The notes under the pieces were generated by a model. The model searched no databases. It was not told where the DNA came from and saw nothing but the letters and a program-made list of their open reading frames with translations. DNA of 64,000 nucleotides. Origin: a bacterium. Its GTDB lineage: Bacteria; Patescibacteriota; Gracilibacteria; JAUYGZ01. The position numbers and the translations under genes are program-made. Position 1 is the stretch's first letter. Each line of letters starts with the position of its first letter. Below, in pieces: positions 59,394 through 64,000 of the stretch. Where the stretch lies: positions 1 through 64,000 of the forward strand of contig JAUYGZ010000010.1 in the NCBI GenBank assembly GCA_030690415.1, in the 5' to 3' direction.

Positions 59394-60125
59394 TCAGGCT
59401 ATATAAACTCTTCCGTTTTTGAGCTGGTGTTTGATAATCAGACCGTCCTTCAAAATGATGACCTTATCCGCTCTTTTTGCGATGGAAGCATCATGGGTGA
59501 CGATAATCAGGGTTTTCTTTTTCATCTTATTCAGATCAATCAGCATATCCAAAATTCGATGGCCTGTCTCCGAGTCCAGATTTCCCGTCGGTTCATCTCC
59601 AATGATGATGTCAGGATCATTAGACAGAGCTCTCATCAGAGCAACCCTCTGTTGTTCCCCTCCGGAAAGCTCGAAGGGCCTGTGGTGCATGCGTTCTCCC
59701 AAACCGATGCTTTTTGACTGTTCGGATATCTGAGCCTCATCAATTTTTTTTCTAGCAAAAATCAAGGGGAGAGTCACGTTTTCAAATGCACTGAGCCAAG
59801 GGATCAGATTGTACTGCTGAAACACAAAGCCAAATACCTTAGACCGGAGATCAGCCCTTTGATCATCGCTCATGTGGGCGACATCGTGGCCCTTCAAGAA
59901 AATCTTCCCGCTTGTCTGCAGATCCAGCAGACCAATCATATTCAGGAGCGTGCTTTTCCCCGAACCACTTGCCCCCACGATGGCCAAAAAATCACCCTCA
60001 AAAATTTCCAAATCAACGCCCCGAAGCACATCAGTGGTCACTGTTCCCATCTGAAAAGATTTTTTGAGATTCTGTATCCGGAGAAGTGCAGTTGGATTTC
60101 TTGTCCCGGGGATCGTTTTTTTCAT
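59394..60125 (-). CDS. MacB/LolD-type ABC transporter ATP-binding protein
   Basis: A 243-residue ABC ATPase. Walker A is GASGSGKST, Q-loop 'FVFQQYNLIPWLSAFENV', signature LSGGEQQRVALMRAL, Walker B 'IIIGDEPTGNLD', H-loop 'IVTHD'. The N-terminal 'ALLRIQNLKKSFQMGTVTTDVLRGVD' is typical of the MacB/LolD class. The ATG at 60125 is preferred over an in-frame TTG at 60149 that would overlap the adaptor gene. It pairs with the FtsX-type permease downstream. Confidence 0.94.
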   Translation of the reverse strand: MKKTIPGTRNPTALLRIQNLKKSFQMGTVTTDVLRGVDLEIFEGDFLAIVGASGSGKSTLLNMIGLLDLQTSGKIFLKGHDVAHMSDDQRADLRSKVFGFVFQQYNLIPWLSAFENVTLPLIFARKKIDEAQISEQSKSIGLGERMHHRPFELSGGEQQRVALMRALSNDPDIIIGDEPTGNLDSETGHRILDMLIDLNKMKKKTLIIVTHDASIAKRADKVIILKDGLIIKHQLKNGRVYIA

Positions 60126-60129
60126 AAGA

Positions 60130-62019
60130 CTAGTCTGAAGAAATTGCAATCTCCTGACCTTCTTCCAGGCCGCTGATCACTTCTACTGATTCCCCATTGC
60201 TGACTCCCGTTTGAATTTCAATTTCTTTGAGCTGCCCGTTTTCCAGCACAGAGGTAAAGTTCCCGTCTTCTCTTGTCGTAACCGCGAGCTCAGGAATGAT
60301 CAGCACGTTGTCTCGTGAGGAGATCACGATACTCAGGTCGGCACTCATGCCGGCACGAACAGTGCTTTCCTGAGTATCGACTGAGGCATTAAGTCGATAG
60401 TATCGGTCCTCATCTTTCAACACCTCAAGAGGTTCTATGAAAAGAACTTTTCCCTCAAACTCCAGATTAGGAAAGGCATCAATGCTGATCCGAACCTCTG
60501 GCTCAAGCTGCTCATTAATGCGTCCGATCTCTAGTTCAGAAATATCTGCCTGAATCTGAAACTGAGTCGAAGTCAGGGAAATGGCAGATGTTCCTGGATT
60601 AAACAATTCCCCCTTTTCAAACCATATTTTGACCACCTGAAGGGAGTCGAGGGGAGACAGGAGCGTAGATTTTCTGATGTTTTCCTGGACTTGTTCAACC
60701 TGAGCCTGCACTCCGGCCAGATCGGCTTCCGCCTGTTGGATGAGGGCTTGCTGGACCAGCTGGTTGGCTTCCGCTTGCTTGATAATGGATTCCTGAGAGT
60801 TGATCTGGGCCTCCGCCTGTTGCACGCTGGAAGCCTGCGCTGAGAGTTTTTCGGGGAGGGTGTCGGCTTGCTTCAGATATAATTCATCCTTGGCGATTGC
60901 CAGAGTATTCGAGGCTAGATTCACCTGAGTCTGTGCGGAGTCGATAAGAGAGGTACCGATATTCTTCTGATTTTGCAGAGCGTCATAATCTGAGGTGACC
61001 TGGGAAACGACCTGTTCTATCTGGGCTTGGGCACTGGTGATGGAAATCTTAAACGTTGTGAGCTGAGCATCCGTCAGAGATTGGTTGATGCTTTTCAGAT
61101 CAAGACCACTGTTCACGACAGTGAGAACCTGTCGAAGAAAATCACGTGTTTTCTCCAAAAGGGTCTTGGCCGCCTCCAGATGGTGCAAGGTTTCTTCTTC
61201 AGAAATATCTCCGGAAACAGCATTAACCAAAGCGACCAGATCTTCCGAGCTTTGCAGGACAATGGAGCAGGAGAGTTGAGCAGGCGATTCTTCGACGACC
61301 CCTGAAATTTGAAACCGACAGGTTTTCTCAGCGGGATAGCGGATGGGATAAATGATGTCCTGAAGATCATGGCTGAGGATTCCAGAAACCGTGACGGAAG
61401 CCTGTTGGACCGTGTCCACGCTCTTACGAATGAGCGATGTGAGGTTTTGTTCCACTTTATCCTGAGTATTTTTCAGTTCCTTCCGCAGGTCCTCGAGGTT
61501 CTGTTCAGCGTTTGAGACATGAGTCTGCGCAATCTGAATTTCTTCTTCACGGGTACCTTTTCCCATTTCCGAGAGCACGGAAGACTCTCGTTCAAGAGCG
61601 GAACGGTATCGTTCCAAATCGCTTCTGGCGACATCAGTAGCAGATTCTGCCTGAGTAGACTGGGCGCGGGCGCTCTGAATATTTGCTTTAGCCTTTTGAA
61701 GCTGAGCCTGCGTTTCTCGGAGTTGAAGTTCAAAATCAGTTGTCTGTATCTTCATAAGAGGTTCGCCGGAATTGAGGATTTGGCCCTCCCGGACATATAT
61801 CTCTTCTACAAAGCCACTGAAGGGGAATCCCAGGTCAATTTCCTGCTCTGGCACGAGCTCACCCCTGGCTTTCACCAGCTCATCCAGATGACCTCTTTCC
61901 ACCGTGAACGTGAGAAGCTTCAGGTCCTCAGGTTGAATGTACTTCTGGTAGATCCACAAGGAGATAATGCCTACCCCTAGGACAACGATTGCGATGAGAT
62001 ACGTCGAGGTTTTTAGCAT
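60130..62019 (-). CDS. MacA-like membrane-fusion protein, enlarged
   Basis: A protein of about 629 residues with an N-terminal membrane helix (about residues 4-22) and a lipoyl half ('IDLGFPFSGFVEEIYVREGQILNSGEPLMKI'). A long, partly Gln/Ala-rich coiled-coil region (about 75-420) is interrupted by a small Cys-containing domain. The second lipoyl half is 'STLLSPLDSLQVVKIWFEKGELFNPG', and beta-barrel domains follow. Usual MacA is near 370 residues. A minus-strand TATAAT at 62047-62042 overlaps an upstream ATG, so the ATG at 62019 is the likely start. Confidence 0.88.
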   Translation of the reverse strand: MLKTSTYLIAIVVLGVGIISLWIYQKYIQPEDLKLLTFTVERGHLDELVKARGELVPEQEIDLGFPFSGFVEEIYVREGQILNSGEPLMKIQTTDFELQLRETQAQLQKAKANIQSARAQSTQAESATDVARSDLERYRSALERESSVLSEMGKGTREEEIQIAQTHVSNAEQNLEDLRKELKNTQDKVEQNLTSLIRKSVDTVQQASVTVSGILSHDLQDIIYPIRYPAEKTCRFQISGVVEESPAQLSCSIVLQSSEDLVALVNAVSGDISEEETLHHLEAAKTLLEKTRDFLRQVLTVVNSGLDLKSINQSLTDAQLTTFKISITSAQAQIEQVVSQVTSDYDALQNQKNIGTSLIDSAQTQVNLASNTLAIAKDELYLKQADTLPEKLSAQASSVQQAEAQINSQESIIKQAEANQLVQQALIQQAEADLAGVQAQVEQVQENIRKSTLLSPLDSLQVVKIWFEKGELFNPGTSAISLTSTQFQIQADISELEIGRINEQLEPEVRISIDAFPNLEFEGKVLFIEPLEVLKDEDRYYRLNASVDTQESTVRAGMSADLSIVISSRDNVLIIPELAVTTREDGNFTSVLENGQLKEIEIQTGVSNGESVEVISGLEEGQEIAISSD

Positions 62020-62041
62020 GATAAAGAGAAAATATCTCTCC

Positions 62042-62047
62042 ATTATA
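62042..62047 (-). promoter_or_regulatory. -10 element of the MacAB-like unit
   Basis: A consensus TATAAT on the minus strand. A weak -35 (TGGATT, 17 nt upstream) may accompany it. The start site near 62035 leaves a leader of about 16 nt before the ATG at 62019. Confidence 0.5.
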
Positions 62048-62110
62048 GCACTTGTAGGGGCGTAAATCCATATTGGAAAGCTGAAAAAAACATGATCATC
62101 AACCGAATCC

Positions 62111-62138
62111 TTGAATTTGTCTCAAGCAAGGGGATAAT
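62111..62138 (+). promoter_or_regulatory. Promoter of vanW giving a nearly leaderless mRNA
   Basis: TTGAAT (62111-62116), a 16-nt spacer and GATAAT (62133-62138). The ATG at 62145 is 7 nt after the -10, so transcription would begin at or next to the start codon. Confidence 0.55.
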
Positions 62139-62144
62139 GGTCGT

Positions 62145-63851
62145 ATGACCAACAGAAACACCACCCTTGTCGTCATTGCCTTAGCCATTCTTGTCTCCCT
62201 CACGGGAGGAGGCCTCTATAGCCTTGAGCTCGAGAGAAAGCTTCCTGAAAATACCTTTTTCAACCAAGCCCTCCTAGGGAATTTGAATCGGGAAGAGGCA
62301 TTACCCCTCATTCAGGAGGAAATAAGCCATTTAAGGCAGATGAAGTATCATCTTATGAGTACGGTAGGTCCTTCTCATACATTTACCCCGGAAGAGCTTG
62401 GTATTCAATATCATCCGGAAGAAACGCTCCAGCTCATTTTTCACAATACTGGTTGGTTGGCCAGTCTTGTCCGGTTTCAGGCAAGTGCTCAGGGGACAGA
62501 GGAAATGCAGCACCGCGTTGTCGTGAGTTTCGATGAAGAGCAACTTGAGCAGACACTGGGCGCCGCTCTCTTTCGGCAGGAAAAAGACGCTCTTGACGCA
62601 CGGATTGAATGGAAGGATGGCGAGTGGGGGATGTCCTCATCTTCTGAAGGGGTCATGCTCAAAGAAGGAGAAAAGGAACGTTTGATGCTGACGATTCAAG
62701 AGACGAGTCATGGCCCTTTTCAGATGAGCCACTTCCTCTTGGTAGATTACACTTCGATTGATCCCCGATTCACCGAAAACGAACTTCAACCCCTATTCCA
62801 AAAAGTACAGATGGTAAGCGAAGCACCCATCCAGCTTCAGTTTGATCGGGAGGAGTGGGCCTTAAGTTTCGCAGATAGCCCTGAGTGGTTCTTGATCAAC
62901 CCCGCTGATCAAGTGGTCCGGCTCAATACCGACTTTGCTCAGCACAGAATAGTGGAATTCACAGAAACGCATAACATTCCACCCGGACAGGTAACGATTA
63001 CCAGCGTTCAGGATGAGGTTTCGGAGTATGATGGGAAGTCCTTTAAGAGGGCGGTATACGAAGGAGATTTCCAAAAGGGGAGAAAGGCGAATCAGGAAAA
63101 AATGCTCGAGCAGCTCAATAGTTTTTTTGAAAATCCGGGACTCGAAAGAAGCATAGTCGTGGAATGGAAAATGCTCGAGCCGAACATTATCTCCCAAGTC
63201 GAAGGCTACCAATTTCCTCAGCGTCTCAGCACCGGCATGTCCAGCTTTCGCTATGGCAATCATCCCAACCGGGTTAAAAACATCAAGATTAGTCTGGGGA
63301 GTTTCAAAGGGGTTATCGTCGAACCGGGGGAAGAATTTTCTTTCAACCGCATTACCGGATGGGTGACTCCGCAAAAGGGCTACACAAAAACCCAGATTAT
63401 TAACGAAGGCAAAGTAGAAGATGGTATTGGGGGAGGAGTTTGTCAAAGTTCCAGCACGGTATACCGATCGATCCTGAATGCCGGATTACCCGTGACGGAA
63501 AGACGTAATCACACCCTGGATGTGATCTATTATCATGAATTTGGATACGGACTTGATGCTACCGTGTATACGGATTCGCGGGCTGACCTCAAGTTTGTCA
63601 ACGATTTTCCCGGGCCTATCCTGATCAATACCTACACGGATGACGCTCAAACACTTGCCGTGGTTGATTTTTACGGAATAACAGATCATCGCGCGGTTGA
63701 ACTCACCATGAGGATCAATAAATACCTGCTCAAGGTGTGGGACTGGAAAATCACCTGGCCGGATCGTGAAGAGATTCGACAGGTGAGGAGCCAGTACCAG
63801 GAGGAAAAGAAGAATGAAGAGGAGAAGGAAACCAATCCCTTAGAAGCCTAG
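62145..63851 (+). CDS. VanW-family protein
   Basis: A 568-residue protein with an N-terminal membrane anchor (about residues 7-27), two peptidoglycan-binding-like (YoaR type) repeats in residues about 40-340, and a C-terminal VanW domain. The domain shows 'VEPGEEFSFNRITGWVTPQKGYT', 'GIGGGVCQSSSTVYRSILNAGLPVTERRNH' and 'GLDATVYTDSRADLKFVNDF'. VanW domains occur in vancomycin-resistance clusters and in many Gram-positive and CPR envelope proteins, but the biochemical role is unknown. It ends with a Glu/Lys-rich tail. Confidence 0.92.
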   Translation: MTNRNTTLVVIALAILVSLTGGGLYSLELERKLPENTFFNQALLGNLNREEALPLIQEEISHLRQMKYHLMSTVGPSHTFTPEELGIQYHPEETLQLIFHNTGWLASLVRFQASAQGTEEMQHRVVVSFDEEQLEQTLGAALFRQEKDALDARIEWKDGEWGMSSSSEGVMLKEGEKERLMLTIQETSHGPFQMSHFLLVDYTSIDPRFTENELQPLFQKVQMVSEAPIQLQFDREEWALSFADSPEWFLINPADQVVRLNTDFAQHRIVEFTETHNIPPGQVTITSVQDEVSEYDGKSFKRAVYEGDFQKGRKANQEKMLEQLNSFFENPGLERSIVVEWKMLEPNIISQVEGYQFPQRLSTGMSSFRYGNHPNRVKNIKISLGSFKGVIVEPGEEFSFNRITGWVTPQKGYTKTQIINEGKVEDGIGGGVCQSSSTVYRSILNAGLPVTERRNHTLDVIYYHEFGYGLDATVYTDSRADLKFVNDFPGPILINTYTDDAQTLAVVDFYGITDHRAVELTMRINKYLLKVWDWKITWPDREEIRQVRSQYQEEKKNEEEKETNPLEA

Positions 63852-63852
63852 T

Positions 63853-64000
63853 ATGAAAAGTCACTCCCGTTTTCTTGAGCTTGATGTCTGGCGCGGACTG
63901 GCAATCATCGGGATGATTGTTTTTCATTTTGCCTTTCTTCTGAATTATCTTTCTCTCGTGGTCATCAATACCGGAGTGGGAGGATTGCATCTTCTTGCAC
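63853..64000 (+). CDS. Membrane acyltransferase (DUF1624/HGSNAT-like), 5' part
   Basis: The first 49 codons of a gene cut by the window end. The start 'RFLELDVWRGLAIIGMIVFHFAFLLNY' is the usual N-terminus of DUF1624/heparan-alpha-glucosaminide N-acetyltransferase-type multi-pass proteins, with the first membrane helix visible. It begins 1 nt after the vanW stop, so the two are co-transcribed. The substrate is not predictable. Confidence 0.8.
   Translation, partial: MKSHSRFLELDVWRGLAIIGMIVFHFAFLLNYLSLVVINTGVGGLHLLA

Noticed and set aside
1-64000. CRISPR array, rRNA operon, integrase or transposase
   Set aside because: No regularly spaced repeats, no rRNA sequence, and no DDE, tyrosine or serine recombinase motifs were seen anywhere in the window.

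Overview
The window reads as a chromosomal piece of a Candidate Phyla Radiation (Patescibacteria) bacterium. The closest impression is a Peregrinibacteria-like genome: small membrane proteins, VanW, CapA and DedA families, a diversity-generating retroelement, RmuC, and long runs of tightly packed or overlapping genes. It is unusually rich for that group, with a complete tryptophan operon, a SUF Fe-S operon, glutamate dehydrogenase and a phosphoketolase-acetate kinase pair. UGA is an ordinary stop codon (several ATGA stop-start overlaps), so this is not the UGA=Gly code. Shine-Dalgarno sequences are nearly absent, and many start codons instead follow a pyrimidine-rich stretch. The taxonomic call is inference from gene content only.

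Layout. 1-2.8 kb: a HicBA toxin-antitoxin pair with a third gene, a DUF1622 membrane protein and an unknown protein. 2.9-10.5 kb: gdhA, then an Rrf2 regulator and sufCBDSU, ending with an odd DUF1858/A-type-carrier fusion. 10.5-11.7 kb: a DsbA-like thiol oxidoreductase with a 4-TM CxxC partner. 11.8-19.7 kb (minus strand): one transcription unit trpR-trpL-trpE-trpG-trpDCF-trpB-trpA-sua5, with tandem operators over the trpR promoter and a textbook Trp-codon attenuator between trpR and trpE. 19.8-27.5 kb: glycosyltransferases, DedA, CapA, carA, rlmH, small membrane proteins and three tRNAs. 27.7-31.1 kb: xfp-ackA. 31.6-32.6 kb: initiator tRNA with a GIY-YIG gene flanked by a 52-bp tRNA duplication, plus tRNA-Leu. 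32.7-35.5 kb: a CofE-like ligase and murC. 35.5-38 kb: a diversity-generating retroelement with target gene, VR, TR and avd, whose reverse transcriptase has lost its catalytic core.

38-45 kb (minus): helicase-nuclease, RmuC, translin-like protein, ATP-cone/Mrr nuclease fusion and a secreted subtilase. 45-57.4 kb: a copper-homeostasis island in two divergent units. The minus unit runs csoR, two small membrane proteins, a DUF1573-rhodanese lipoprotein, DUF302, a methyltransferase and copA. The plus units carry a CuA-type cupredoxin, small secreted Met/His/Cys-containing proteins, and a CusB-like adaptor with a CusA-like RND pump. Both units carry the same candidate CsoR operator (TACC-N7-GGTA). 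57.4-64 kb: a ferric-reductase-like membrane protein, a MacAB-like ABC exporter with a long adaptor, VanW, and the start of a membrane acyltransferase.

The most notable items are the trp repression-plus-attenuation region, the retroelement with a deleted reverse transcriptase, the tRNA-flanked GIY-YIG unit, the cysteine-less A-type carrier fusion, and a CusAB-type pump in what appears to be a monoderm with no outer-membrane channel encoded nearby.
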